Source: Aestuariivirga sp. (lineage in GTDB: Bacteria; Pseudomonadota; Alphaproteobacteria; Rhizobiales; Aestuariivirgaceae). Taken from it: 64,000 nt of DNA. Location of the stretch: NCBI RefSeq assembly GCF_020252395.1, contig NZ_JADCDB010000003.1, positions 1 to 64,000 on the forward strand. Reading direction: 5' to 3'. The position numbers were made by a program, and so were the translations under genes. Shown here in pieces: positions 24,878 through 34,579 of this stretch. Each line of letters begins with the position of its first letter. Within the stretch, counting starts at the first letter, position 1. The notes beneath the pieces were generated by a model that did not search any database, had not been told where the DNA came from, and saw nothing but the letters and a program-made list of their open reading frames with translations.

Positions 24878-25881
24878 GTCTCTTCCATGGCGAGGACGGA
24901 CTGAGCTGTTTGCTCGTCCGTGATGATGACGTCGCACATGCCACCCTTGAGCACGCCCCGCAAGCCCGGCACCTTGGTGCGGCCACCCGATGCGATCATC
25001 ACGCAGGGAATCTGCTTCAGCTTCTCAGGCGAGAGCGCCACCACGCGCTTGTTCAGCTCATGGTCGACGACCCGGCCCTCGCGGTCGATCCAGTGCGCCG
25101 AGATGTCGCCCACGGCTCCGGCCTGCGTCAGCGAGTCGACATCGGCGCGCGATACGAGGCCGACGCGCGTCATGGTGCAGGTGGGCGTAAGCTCGCCCAC
25201 CGAGAGGAAGGCGAGATCGACTTTTGAGCCCCGCTCGAAGATCTCGTGCAGCATGGGCTGGGCCATGAGCAGGTCGCGCGTCGACTGCGTGTCGGTCAGC
25301 GCGGGGGCGGCGACGTAGTAGCATTGCGCGCCGACGAGATCGGCCAGGTGCGAGGCCGTCTCGTGCGGGTTCATTGCGGAGCCGCGCGTGAGGCCACCCA
25401 GCAGCGAGACGACCGAAAGGCGGCTCAGCTGGCGGCGCGGCACGGACTGGATGGAGAGCCGCAGCGTACGGCCCCAGCCGACGCCCACCGACATGCCGTC
25501 CTTGAGCCGCGCGGAGAGGGCAGCCGCCGCGGCGGTGGCGATGACCTGCGGGATGAGTTCCTGGCTGGGCGGCGTGGGCACAACCGTCGCGTCTTCGAGG
25601 CTGTAGCATTCCTCGAGCTTCTCCTCGAGCTCCACGCAGGAGGCGAGCCTGCCGGTGATGTTGATCTGGACGAGGCCCTGGTCGCGCGCCTGGGCGAGAA
25701 GCCGGTTGACGCGGGTGCGGTTGAGGCCAAGCTTCTTGCCGATCTGCGCCTGGGTGAGGCCAGCCACGAAATAGAGCCAGGCGGCGCGGGTGGCGAGCTG
25801 TTCTTCCGGGTCGACGGCGAGATTGGCGCCGAGGGCGGGCGCCAGGTCCGGCAATGCGCGTGTGTCGCCCTCGTCCATCAT
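24874..25881 (-). CDS. SorC/DeoR-type sugar-binding transcriptional regulator
   Basis: 335 residues. An N-terminal helix-turn-helix (about 25-60) contains FVAGLTQAQIGKKLGLNRTR and VNRLLAQARDQGLV, and a C-terminal SorC effector domain has GVGWGRTL and LLGGLTRG. Family members such as EryD and DeoR sense phosphorylated sugars. It lies inside the operon, so it probably autoregulates it. Start ATG 25881 or 25878, a few bases after the upstream stop. Confidence 0.85.
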   Translation of the reverse strand: MMDEGDTRALPDLAPALGANLAVDPEEQLATRAAWLYFVAGLTQAQIGKKLGLNRTRVNRLLAQARDQGLVQINITGRLASCVELEEKLEECYSLEDATVVPTPPSQELIPQVIATAAAAALSARLKDGMSVGVGWGRTLRLSIQSVPRRQLSRLSVVSLLGGLTRGSAMNPHETASHLADLVGAQCYYVAAPALTDTQSTRDLLMAQPMLHEIFERGSKVDLAFLSVGELTPTCTMTRVGLVSRADVDSLTQAGAVGDISAHWIDREGRVVDHELNKRVVALSPEKLKQIPCVMIASGGRTKVPGLRGVLKGGMCDVIITDEQTAQSVLAMEET

Positions 25882-25885
25882 CGCC

Positions 25886-26937
25886 TCACATGCGGTGGAA
25901 GGCCGCCCAGGGAATGTCGAGGGCGGTGTCGTGGGTGAGCGCATCGAGGATGGCGGTGGTTAGGGGCAGCGACCTGGCGTCGAGCGCGCCGGCCGCCATC
26001 ATGGCGCGGAGCGTCTTGGCCACGGTGACGCCGAGCTCGGCGCCCTCGATGGTGTCGCCCTTCATCGGGCCGTCCTTGGTCTGGCTGTAGGTGAGACCGC
26101 GGCCGAGATTGTTGCCGAGGCGCGAATTGCGGCCGGCCTGGGCCGTGACATAGAGGTCGCCGGCGCCCGGCATGCCCCACACACTTGCCTCTGCGCCGCC
26201 GTGGGCGCGGACCAGCACCATGAGCTCGCGGATCGCCTGGTCGAAGATGATGGCGGCGGCATTGTGGTTGAAGGCGCGGTTCTCGGTGGCGGCCATCTTC
26301 TCGAGGCGCCCCGCCGCCCAGCCCACCCCGATGGCGAAGAAGTTCTTGAAGGCCGCACAGATCTCGACGCCAATGACATCCGGCGAGAGGCGCGGGTGGT
26401 AGTACTCGCACTCCAGCATGTCGCAGAGGCTCTGCGCGAAGGGCAAGTCATGCGAGGTGATGACGGTGCCTGTCTGGCGCCTGACCGCGAGTTCGCCCGC
26501 GATGCAGGGGCCGCCGATGGCGGCGATGCGCAAGCCGATACCGGTGCGGCGCTTCACCTCCGCCGCCACGCGGCCGGGGAGCGCGGCGAGGCGCTGCTCC
26601 TCCGGGTGCATGCCCTTGGTGATCATGACGACGGGCACGGGCGCCTTCAGCGTTTCGCACAGGCGGTCGATGGCCCAGTTGACGCCGGCGGAGCTGATGC
26701 CGAGGATGAGGAGATCGGTGTCGCTGCCCAGTGCCTTGGCGAACGCGTCGTGCTGGTAGCCAGTGACGCCATCGGGGAGCTTGACGTTGAGCTTGGGGTG
26801 GCGGCCGGTGGCCTTGACGCTGTCGATGATCTCCGCATCGAGATGCGTTCCGGCGAGGCGCACGGCATGGCCGCGGTCGCTGAGCGGCATGCACATGGCG
26901 GAGCCCATGACGCCGGCGCCGAGGATGGTGACCGTGC

Positions 26938-26941
<4 letters not shown>
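25886..26941 (-). CDS. GpsA-like NAD(P)-dependent polyol-phosphate dehydrogenase
   Basis: 351 residues with an N-terminal Rossmann motif ILGAGVMGSAM and the GpsA-like catalytic block IGVEICAAFKNFFAIGVGWA. A C-terminal segment AGAGDLYVTAQAGRNSR-like (written AGDLYVTAQAGRNSRLGN) matches the substrate-binding domain. In GpsA this fold interconverts glycerol-3-phosphate and dihydroxyacetone phosphate. Its place inside a sugar operon, beside a kinase and a regulator, makes a phospholipid role unlikely; a larger polyol phosphate is more likely. It overlaps the ABC ATPase gene by 4 bases. Confidence 0.8.
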
Positions 26942-27990
<1,049 letters not shown>

Positions 27991-27999
27991 TCTACGTTC

Positions 28000-29319
28000 C
28001 TATTGTTCGTCGCGGGCGAGGAAATCGTCGAGCAGGCCCGCATCGTCCGCGAGATCGAGGAAGGACCAGCGGTTGCGGACGTCCCGGGCATATTTCATGG
28101 CATCGCGCCAGACCTTGCGGTCGAGGCCGAGCTCGGTGGCCGTGGTGGGTCCGCCGGCGGCGGCGAGCGCGGCCTTCATCCTGGCGGGGTCCATGAGCAT
28201 GGGGCGCAGCTCCTCGCGGAGCTGCGGCCACATGGCGCCAAGCTTGCGGTTGAAGGCTTCCGCTCCGGCGCGGTCGAAGCTCTTCTTCTTGGCCTCGGTA
28301 TAGCACATGCGGCCGATGGCCTCGCCGTAACGCGCGATGAATTCCTTCTCCTCGATGCGGGTCGCCTTGATGAGGGGCGGCTGGTCCAAGGCCAGAAGCT
28401 CGTGATGCAGCCGCGCCATGGCGAGCGAGGCGACACCGACCTGCTGACCGTGGGTGGAGCCCGGGTGTTTCTCGCCCGCGAACATGTCGATCCAGTGCGA
28501 GACCTGGTGTTCGCCCATGGAGCCGTGATGCGACACGCCGGTGAAGCAGACGCCGAGGCCGCAAAGGGTGAGCACGCGGTGGAGGTGGCCATTGGCGGCG
28601 ATGTCATGGGTCTTCAAGCCCGCGGCGGACTCGATCATGCGCGGCTCGTCGCCGCCGATGAGGGTGTAGGGCGCACTCGAATAGAAGGTGTCGAACAGGC
28701 GGTGCGAGGCCCACCATTCGGCCTGTGCGGTGGGGCGGCAAAGCGAGTCGCCCAAGCCCGCGGCGGAGAGCCAGTGAGGCGCTGCAGCGGAGACCTTGAG
28801 ATCGAGGAAGATGCCGCGCGGCGCGTGGGCGGCAAGCGAGGTCTTGTAGCCGTTGGCGAGCGTCACCGAGGCGGTCGATGCGGCATAGCCGTTCATCGAG
28901 GCGGCGGTGCCGAAGGAGGCGTATTTCCGGCTGTCCTTGAAGGTGGCGTATTTGCAGGTGTCAGAAAGCGCGCCCGAGCCGACGGCGACGAGCGCATCGG
29001 CATGGCGGGTCTTCTCCTGCACCATGGCGATGGTGGGCTCGTCGCAATGGGTATTGCCGGGCAGCACCAGCTCCTCGATGGCGCCGAGGCCTTTGAGGTG
29101 CTTGGCCACGCGCTTGCCCATCGCCTCATGCGTGTTGACGTCCGACACCACCGCGATGCGCTTGCCGAGCTTTAAAGGCGCCAGCACATCGGCCTCGCCG
29201 CCGTCGAGGTCTTCCTCGATGCGGATCACCTCGAAGGGGACGGTGGCGGTCTTGCCCGTGGCGGGGTCCTTCCAGTTGCCGGCCACGACGTCGGCGATCA
29301 GTTCGTTCCAGCCGGTCAT
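28000..29319 (-). CDS. sn-Glycerol-1-phosphate-dehydrogenase-like enzyme (AraM/EgsA type)
   Basis: 439 residues. VAVGSGALSDTCKYA and FGTAASMNGYAA match the NAD-binding and early substrate segments of glycerol-1-phosphate dehydrogenases, and the zinc site is suggested by SHHGSMGEHQVSHW with STHGQQVG further on. It probably oxidises a polyol or polyol phosphate. Together with the GpsA-like protein it gives the operon two dehydrogenases whose parent families have opposite stereochemistry. ATG 29319 was chosen for its overlap with the kinase stop (ATGA); the 95-residue upstream extension lies in the kinase gene. Not a lipid gene in this context. Confidence 0.78.
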   Translation of the reverse strand: MTGWNELIADVVAGNWKDPATGKTATVPFEVIRIEEDLDGGEADVLAPLKLGKRIAVVSDVNTHEAMGKRVAKHLKGLGAIEELVLPGNTHCDEPTIAMVQEKTRHADALVAVGSGALSDTCKYATFKDSRKYASFGTAASMNGYAASTASVTLANGYKTSLAAHAPRGIFLDLKVSAAAPHWLSAAGLGDSLCRPTAQAEWWASHRLFDTFYSSAPYTLIGGDEPRMIESAAGLKTHDIAANGHLHRVLTLCGLGVCFTGVSHHGSMGEHQVSHWIDMFAGEKHPGSTHGQQVGVASLAMARLHHELLALDQPPLIKATRIEEKEFIARYGEAIGRMCYTEAKKKSFDRAGAEAFNRKLGAMWPQLREELRPMLMDPARMKAALAAAGGPTTATELGLDRKVWRDAMKYARDVRNRWSFLDLADDAGLLDDFLARDEQ

Positions 29320-30842
29320 TTCTGTGCGCTTCGCGAGAAATCGGCGAGTTTCTGGTTCCAGCCGGAGAGCTTCGGCCAGAGTTCGGAATAGATGACGAGC
29401 AGGTCCTGATAGCGGGCTGCGTTTTTCTTCCGTGGGCGGAAGGTTTTGGATGGCTTGCCGGACATGGCGGCCGAGGCTTGCGGAACGGACTTGAACCAGC
29501 CCGCACCCTTGGCGGCGGCCATGGCGGCGCCAAGGGCGGAGGCTTCCGCCGTTTCCAGCCGCTTCACCTCGCGGGCTGAGGCATCCGCGAGAATTTGGCA
29601 CCACAGGTCCGAGCGCGACCCGCCGCCCACGGCGGCGAAATGCGTGATGGGTGTGGTCGCATCGGCCACCTGGTTGGTCATCATCGCCTGTTCCAGCGCC
29701 ACGCCTTCGAGGAGCGCACGATAGACGTCGCCGCGCGAGTGGCTGCCGGAGAGGCCTGCGATGACGCCGCGCGCGGCGCTATCCCAGTAAGGCGTCATCA
29801 CGCCAGACCAGTAGGGCACCAGCACGAGGCCGTGCGCGCCGATGGGGGAAGCGGCGGCTTCCGTCTCCAGCGCCTTGAAGATCGTGGGGTCTTTGCCCGG
29901 GTTCACGTTGAACAGGCGCTCCACCATCCAGTTGACGAGGAAGGTGCCGGTGCGGATGGCGGTTTCGAAGGAAAAGCCCTCCTCGCCCACCGCCATCATG
30001 GTGCGGAAGGCGCGGTGCGCGGCGTAATGCTTGCCGTAGCTGCCGGAGACAGCGGCGGTGCCGAGGTTCACATAGGCGCGGCCTCTAAGGAATGTGTTGG
30101 CGCCGGTACCGGCGCATTGGCCGTCGCCGCCGCCGGCGATGACGGGTGTTCCGGGTTTGAGGCCGGTGAGCTTGGCGGCCTGCGGAGTGACCTCGCCCAT
30201 CACCTCGCCGGGGCGGAAGAGGATAGGCATCTGGTCGCGGCGCAGGCGCGCGGCCTTCAGCAGCACGTCGGACCAGTCATAGGACTGGACATCGAGCAGG
30301 CCCATGGGGTCGGCGGAGGCCGTCGAGGTGGCCCATTGGCCAGTAAGGAAATGGGTGAGGACGCCGTGGACCTCCGCCGTCGTCGCAGTCTTGGCCCAGA
30401 CCTTCGGCATGTGGGTCGAGAGCCAGCGGCAGCGATAGAGGCAGGGGGTGACATCGGCGGGTTTGCCGGAAATATGATGGACCGTGCCGGCGCCCAGTTC
30501 GGCGGCGATGTCCTTCACTTCCTTCTGCGCACGCTCGTCGAGCCACAGCGTGCCTGGGCGGAGCGCTTTGCCCTTCGCGTCGAACTGCGCGAAGCTTTCG
30601 CGCTGGTTGGAGATGGCGAGGCCTGCAACGCGCGCCATGTCGATCTTCTTCGACAGCTGCTTCAGCGCCTTGGTGAGGGCGCCGGTCCAGTCGCTGACCT
30701 CCTGCTCGAACCAGCCGGGATGCGGGTTGGACAGCGGAATGGGCGCGCGGCCTTCGGCCACGATGCGGCCCCTGGCATCGAAGGCAATGGCCTTCGTGGC
30801 CGTGGTCGAGCTGTCGATGCCGATGACCAGATCGGGGCGCAT
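29316..30842 (-). CDS. FGGY-family kinase of xylulokinase type
   Basis: 508 residues, normal for xylulokinase-like FGGY kinases. VIGIDSSTTATKAIAFD opens the protein. GWFEQEVSDW is the segment after the phosphate loop. IAGGGDGQCAGTGAN and the ATP-site AAVGGGSRSDLWCQILAD are typical. It likely phosphorylates the imported polyol or the ketose made from it. Start ATG 30842; an upstream extension of 42 residues runs into hairpin sequence and is rejected. It is separated from the binding-protein gene by three stem-loops. Confidence 0.85.
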   Translation of the reverse strand: MRPDLVIGIDSSTTATKAIAFDARGRIVAEGRAPIPLSNPHPGWFEQEVSDWTGALTKALKQLSKKIDMARVAGLAISNQRESFAQFDAKGKALRPGTLWLDERAQKEVKDIAAELGAGTVHHISGKPADVTPCLYRCRWLSTHMPKVWAKTATTAEVHGVLTHFLTGQWATSTASADPMGLLDVQSYDWSDVLLKAARLRRDQMPILFRPGEVMGEVTPQAAKLTGLKPGTPVIAGGGDGQCAGTGANTFLRGRAYVNLGTAAVSGSYGKHYAAHRAFRTMMAVGEEGFSFETAIRTGTFLVNWMVERLFNVNPGKDPTIFKALETEAAASPIGAHGLVLVPYWSGVMTPYWDSAARGVIAGLSGSHSRGDVYRALLEGVALEQAMMTNQVADATTPITHFAAVGGGSRSDLWCQILADASAREVKRLETAEASALGAAMAAAKGAGWFKSVPQASAAMSGKPSKTFRPRKKNAARYQDLLVIYSELWPKLSGWNQKLADFSRSAQK

Positions 30843-30894
30843 GGGACGGGGTGTTTCTTTCACAGATGAAAATGGAGGCGGCGGGCGCAACGGA

Positions 30895-30982
30895 CCCTCA
30901 AGTGCAAAGCACTTGAGGGGAAAAAGCTGCGCCAGACTTTTAACTCTGGCGCATCTTAGGCTTCGCAAGTGTTGCCACTTGC
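30895..30982. repeat. Three tandem perfect stem-loops between binding-protein and kinase genes
   Basis: CCCTCAAGTGC AAA GCACTTGAGGG (30895-30919), GCGCCAGA...TCTGGCGC (30929-30952) and GCAAGTG TTGC CACTTGC (30965-30982) lie in the 177-base gap just past the binding-protein stop. There is no T-run on the minus strand after any of them. They probably stabilise the upstream mRNA so that the binding protein is made in excess. Confidence 0.7.
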
Positions 30983-31019
30983 CCGCACGATGCGCTGCGC
31001 CGCCTCCGCGTCGTATTGC

Positions 31020-32540
31020 TTAGAGGCCGGCGTCGGCCACGGCGGCATCGATCGCCGCGGCGATCGTGTCCATGCACTTCTTCGGGTCGCCGCCGAAGTC
31101 CTGACCCGTGAGCAGCTTGCCGAGGTTGACGGGTATCTCGTTGTTCGAGAAGCCCGCCCACAGCGGCATGTCCGGCTCGGAGGCCATGTCGTTGTCGATG
31201 ATCCACTTCACCAGCTCGAGGTGGCGCGTGGTGCCGGGGCCCACCACCGCCTTCTCCGCGACGCGCGGATCGGTGAAGGAGGAGATGCGCATGGGCGCGA
31301 AGCCGCCGATCAGCGTGCAGCGGGTCATCACGTCCTTCGAGCAGGCCCACTGCATGAAAAGCCAGGCTGCATCGACGTTCTTGGAGTACTTCGACAGGCC
31401 GAGCACCGAGCCGCCCTGGTGGGCGCGGTTCGGGATTTCGCCGAAGCCCACTTCGGAGGTGGGGCGCAGCGGCTTGGCCTGCAGCGGCTTTGCCGGCATC
31501 CACAGGCCCTGCACCTTCGAGTCCGCGGCGTCGAGGCCGGGGAAGAACTCGTCCCACGACTGGACGAGGGCGCACTGGCCCGCGGCCATCATCTGGAACT
31601 GGCCGTCCCAGGTGGAGTTGAGCGACTCAGGCGGCGCGTTCTTCGCCCATTCCTGGTACAGCGCGAGACCGGCGACGCCTGCTTCGTCGTTGCCCTTGAA
31701 CTTCTTGTCGGCGCCAAAGATCGAGCCGCCGGCGTTCCACACCATCTGGGTCCAGTCGCAGTTCAGCGAATAGTGGCCCGACTTGGCCTGGAGGCCGGTG
31801 CCATACATGCCATTGGCCTTTTCCGCCTCGGTGATCTTCTTGATCGCCGCGGTGAACTCGTCCTCGGTGGTTGGCACGGCGATGCCGTGCTTCTCAAGAA
31901 TGTCCTTCCTGTACATCAGCATGAAGATCGGGATGTCGAAAGGAATGCCGACCATCTTGCCCTCGTACATGGCAAGGCCGTCGACGAGCGGCTTGGAGAA
32001 ATCATCCCAGTCGAAGTTGGGCATCGCCAGGTCCGGCTTGTCCTTGTAGTACTGGGTGGGGTCGATCGTGTCCTGCGCGAAGGTCGCCACCCAGGACTGG
32101 TCGAGATAGTAGAGGTCGTACGTGCCGAGCTGGCCCTGCACGTCCTGCGTGGCCTTGGCGAGCACCTGCTCCAGCGGGACGATCTCGACTTCCACCTCGA
32201 TGCCGGTCGGGTCGGTGAATTCCTTCTTGATCTTGTCGAGCACGACGGTGGGCGGGGTTGCTTCCGAGGTGTAGCGGATCTTGGCGCCCTTGTACTTCGA
32301 TCCCACATCCTTCAGCCACTGCGTGACGGAGGCGTCCTGCGCCATGGCCTCGGTGCCGATCAGGCTGAGGTCGCCGCGGAAGCCGCGGGTGTTGCCGAGC
32401 AACCCGGCCGAGAAGGCCGAAAAGCCGACGCCAGCCAGCGCCATCTTCTTCATGAAATCGCGTTTGGTGATGCGGCGGGCGGCAAAGTCGCGCGCCGTAT
32501 CGGCGATGAACGTCTTCTTGTCGTGGTCTTTGAAGCTCAT
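31020..32540 (-). CDS. ABC transporter substrate-binding protein, exported
   Basis: 506 residues with a long N-terminal region ending in a Tat-like signal: RRITKRDFMKKM, then a hydrophobic run and a probable cleavage near AMAQDA (about residue 66). The mature part is a family 1 sugar-binding protein of the larger type, with KIRYTSEATPPTVVLDKIKK near its start. It binds the substrate in the periplasm and delivers it to the two permeases. A strong GGGAGG site precedes ATG 32540. The size and Tat-type signal resemble polyol and glycerol binding proteins of rhizobia. Confidence 0.87.
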   Translation of the reverse strand: MSFKDHDKKTFIADTARDFAARRITKRDFMKKMALAGVGFSAFSAGLLGNTRGFRGDLSLIGTEAMAQDASVTQWLKDVGSKYKGAKIRYTSEATPPTVVLDKIKKEFTDPTGIEVEVEIVPLEQVLAKATQDVQGQLGTYDLYYLDQSWVATFAQDTIDPTQYYKDKPDLAMPNFDWDDFSKPLVDGLAMYEGKMVGIPFDIPIFMLMYRKDILEKHGIAVPTTEDEFTAAIKKITEAEKANGMYGTGLQAKSGHYSLNCDWTQMVWNAGGSIFGADKKFKGNDEAGVAGLALYQEWAKNAPPESLNSTWDGQFQMMAAGQCALVQSWDEFFPGLDAADSKVQGLWMPAKPLQAKPLRPTSEVGFGEIPNRAHQGGSVLGLSKYSKNVDAAWLFMQWACSKDVMTRCTLIGGFAPMRISSFTDPRVAEKAVVGPGTTRHLELVKWIIDNDMASEPDMPLWAGFSNNEIPVNLGKLLTGQDFGGDPKKCMDTIAAAIDAAVADAGL

Positions 32541-32584
32541 TGAAATCCTCCCATGGGTTTGAGCTTTAGGTTCTCGCGCGCGGT

Positions 32585-33493
32585 TCACTCTTTCAGGGAG
32601 CCAAGAGTGAGGCCGCGCACCAGATTCTTTTGGACGAGCAGGATGAATACGAAGCTCGGGATGATCGCCGCCGTGCCCAGCGCCGCGATGAAGCCCCATT
32701 CATTGCCCGTCGAGGTCACGAAGGTCTGGATCTTCACCGGCACGGTGCGGATCTCCGTCGTGAGGAAGAGAGACAGCAGGAACTCGGTCCAGCTGAAGAT
32801 GAAGACGAGGACGGCGGAGGCCGCGATGCCGCCCTTCACCATCGGCAGCACCACTTTGCGGAAGGTCTGGAAGCGCGTGGCGCCGTCGATCATCGCCGCC
32901 TCGTCCACGTCCTTCGGCACGTCGTCGAGGAAGGACTTCATCAGGAGCACGGCGATGGGAAGGTTCATCAGCGCATAGATCATCATGAGCCCGAAATAAC
33001 CCATGTAGAGGTTGTCGGTGTCGCGCAGGCCCGCCGTCTTGTAGATGGTGACGAGCGGCACCAGGATGGCGATGGGCGGCATGAAGCGCTGGCCCAGCAC
33101 CCAGTTGAGATAGTGGCTGCGGCCCCTGAACATCATGCGCGAGATGGCATAGGCCGCAAAGACGGCGACCGCCATGGTGATGGCCGTGGCGCCGAGCGAG
33201 ACGATGACCGATTCCATGATCGACTGGCGCGAATCATAAGCTTCAGCCCCGCCTACGCCCATGCCGATGCCCTGGTCGATGGCGAGCTGCGAGCGCGACT
33301 GCCCGAACAACGTCACGCCATAATTGATGAAGGTCGGCGTGAAGTCGAAGAAGTTGACGCGGTCCTTGTCGAAAATGGCCGAGATCGGCTTGATCGAGGT
33401 GAGCGCCCACCAGAAGATGGGGAACATGAAGATCCCCACCACCGTCACGGCGGTGACGTCCCGCACAATCCGAAGGGGGCGCGAGCTTTCCAT
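32585..33493 (-). CDS. ABC transporter permease (MalG type)
   Basis: 302 residues with about six membrane helices and the coupling motif VDEAAMIDGATRFQTFRKVV, the EAA loop that contacts the ATPase. An unusually long periplasmic segment follows helix 1 (about 45-95). ATG 33493 overlaps the stop of the other permease (TGATG). It forms the channel with its partner; substrate unknown. Confidence 0.9.
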   Translation of the reverse strand: MESSRPLRIVRDVTAVTVVGIFMFPIFWWALTSIKPISAIFDKDRVNFFDFTPTFINYGVTLFGQSRSQLAIDQGIGMGVGGAEAYDSRQSIMESVIVSLGATAITMAVAVFAAYAISRMMFRGRSHYLNWVLGQRFMPPIAILVPLVTIYKTAGLRDTDNLYMGYFGLMMIYALMNLPIAVLLMKSFLDDVPKDVDEAAMIDGATRFQTFRKVVLPMVKGGIAASAVLVFIFSWTEFLLSLFLTTEIRTVPVKIQTFVTSTGNEWGFIAALGTAAIIPSFVFILLVQKNLVRGLTLGSLKE

Positions 33494-34419
33494 CACAGCT
33501 TGACCTTGAAGGCCTTCATGAAGGCCGTGGAGACGAGGATGACGATGATCAGGGTAAGGAGCGCGATCGTCGAGGCATAGGGGAAATCGGCATTGCCGAA
33601 ATAGATGCGGCCGGCATAGGAGGTGAGCGTCTCGGTTGCCGTGCCGGGGCCGGAGTCGGTCATCACCTTTACGTAGTCGAAGGCGCGGAACAGGTCGATG
33701 CCGCGGATCAGCACCGCAATGGCGATGACCTTCGACATCATGGGCAAGGTCAGCTTGAAGAAGGCCTGGAAGGCAGTGGCGCCGTCGATGGCGGCGGCCT
33801 CGAAGGGTTCCTTCGGCAGCGAGCGCAAGCCCGCCAGCATGATCAGCACCATGAAGGGCGTCCACTGCCAGATCTCGGCCAGCAGCACGCCGGCCATCGC
33901 CGTATTCGCTGTGCCGAGGATCGAGAAGCCGGGCGGGAACACGCCCATGGCGATAAGCCCGCGGCTCAGAACGCCGAAGGAGCCGTTGAGCATGAGCAGG
34001 AACATCATGCCGGTGACGGCGGGCGGGATGACGAGGGGCAGCGTCATCATGGCGCGCAGCACGCCGTAGCCCTTGCGGTCCGAATCGAGCAGCAGGGCGA
34101 TCAACATGCCCAGCACCAGCTGGAAGACCAGCGCCACGCCGGTATACAGGAAGGTATTGTAGATGGCGTTCCAGACCCGCTCGTCAGAGAGGATTTTGGT
34201 CCAGTTATGCGTGGGGTCAAACACCATCTTCCGGGTGGCGGCGTTCTTCTTGTAGAGCGACAGCGTCACCGCATAGATGAGCGGATAGATGCCGAAGACC
34301 GCCATTAGCGCCGCGGCCGGGAGCAGCCACGGCAAGGGGCTTTCGGACGTCAGCCAATGCGGCAGCCACGGACGGCGATCCGTCGCGCGGACCTCCAGGC
34401 TGGCGGAATCGGCAGGCAT
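33493..34419 (-). CDS. ABC transporter permease (MalF type)
   Basis: About 308 residues with six predicted membrane helices and an EAA loop FEAAAIDGATAFQAFFKLTL. The start was set at ATG 34419 because GGGAG lies 8 bases before it; upstream ATGs at 34434 and 34458 lack a comparable ribosome binding site. It opens the transport part of the operon and pairs with the downstream permease. Confidence 0.9.
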   Translation of the reverse strand: MPADSASLEVRATDRRPWLPHWLTSESPLPWLLPAAALMAVFGIYPLIYAVTLSLYKKNAATRKMVFDPTHNWTKILSDERVWNAIYNTFLYTGVALVFQLVLGMLIALLLDSDRKGYGVLRAMMTLPLVIPPAVTGMMFLLMLNGSFGVLSRGLIAMGVFPPGFSILGTANTAMAGVLLAEIWQWTPFMVLIMLAGLRSLPKEPFEAAAIDGATAFQAFFKLTLPMMSKVIAIAVLIRGIDLFRAFDYVKVMTDSGPGTATETLTSYAGRIYFGNADFPYASTIALLTLIIVILVSTAFMKAFKVKL

Positions 34420-34579
34420 CAGGACGGCTCCCATTCCCGGCGTTGCGGGCAGTTGCATTTGTGATTTTTGAATTGCAAAAGTGCAGGGGAATTGGGCGCG
34501 AGTCAACGGCGCGCAGCCAAATGGCGCAGGATTTTGCGTTGCAAACAGTATATTGCGGCGCAAGAAGCGTGGCGGCGCG
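34420..34579 (-). promoter_or_regulatory. Gap upstream of the transporter genes, probable internal promoter
   Basis: A 160-base gap between the SAF-domain oxidoreductase and the permease, richer in A and T than its flanks, with repeated TTGCAA/TTGCG words (for example TTGCAAACAGTATATTGCGG near 34538-34557). It is the only sizeable gap besides the hairpin region in the operon and could hold a secondary promoter and sites for the SorC-type regulator. No defined -35/-10 pair is claimed. Confidence 0.35.

Noticed and set aside
28000-29319. An archaeal-type lipid glycerol-1-phosphate dehydrogenase
   Set aside because: Its place in a sugar operon with an ABC importer and kinases makes a lipid role unlikely.
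30895-30982. Rho-independent terminator
   Set aside because: None of the three stem-loops is followed by a T-run on the coding strand, and the operon continues after them.
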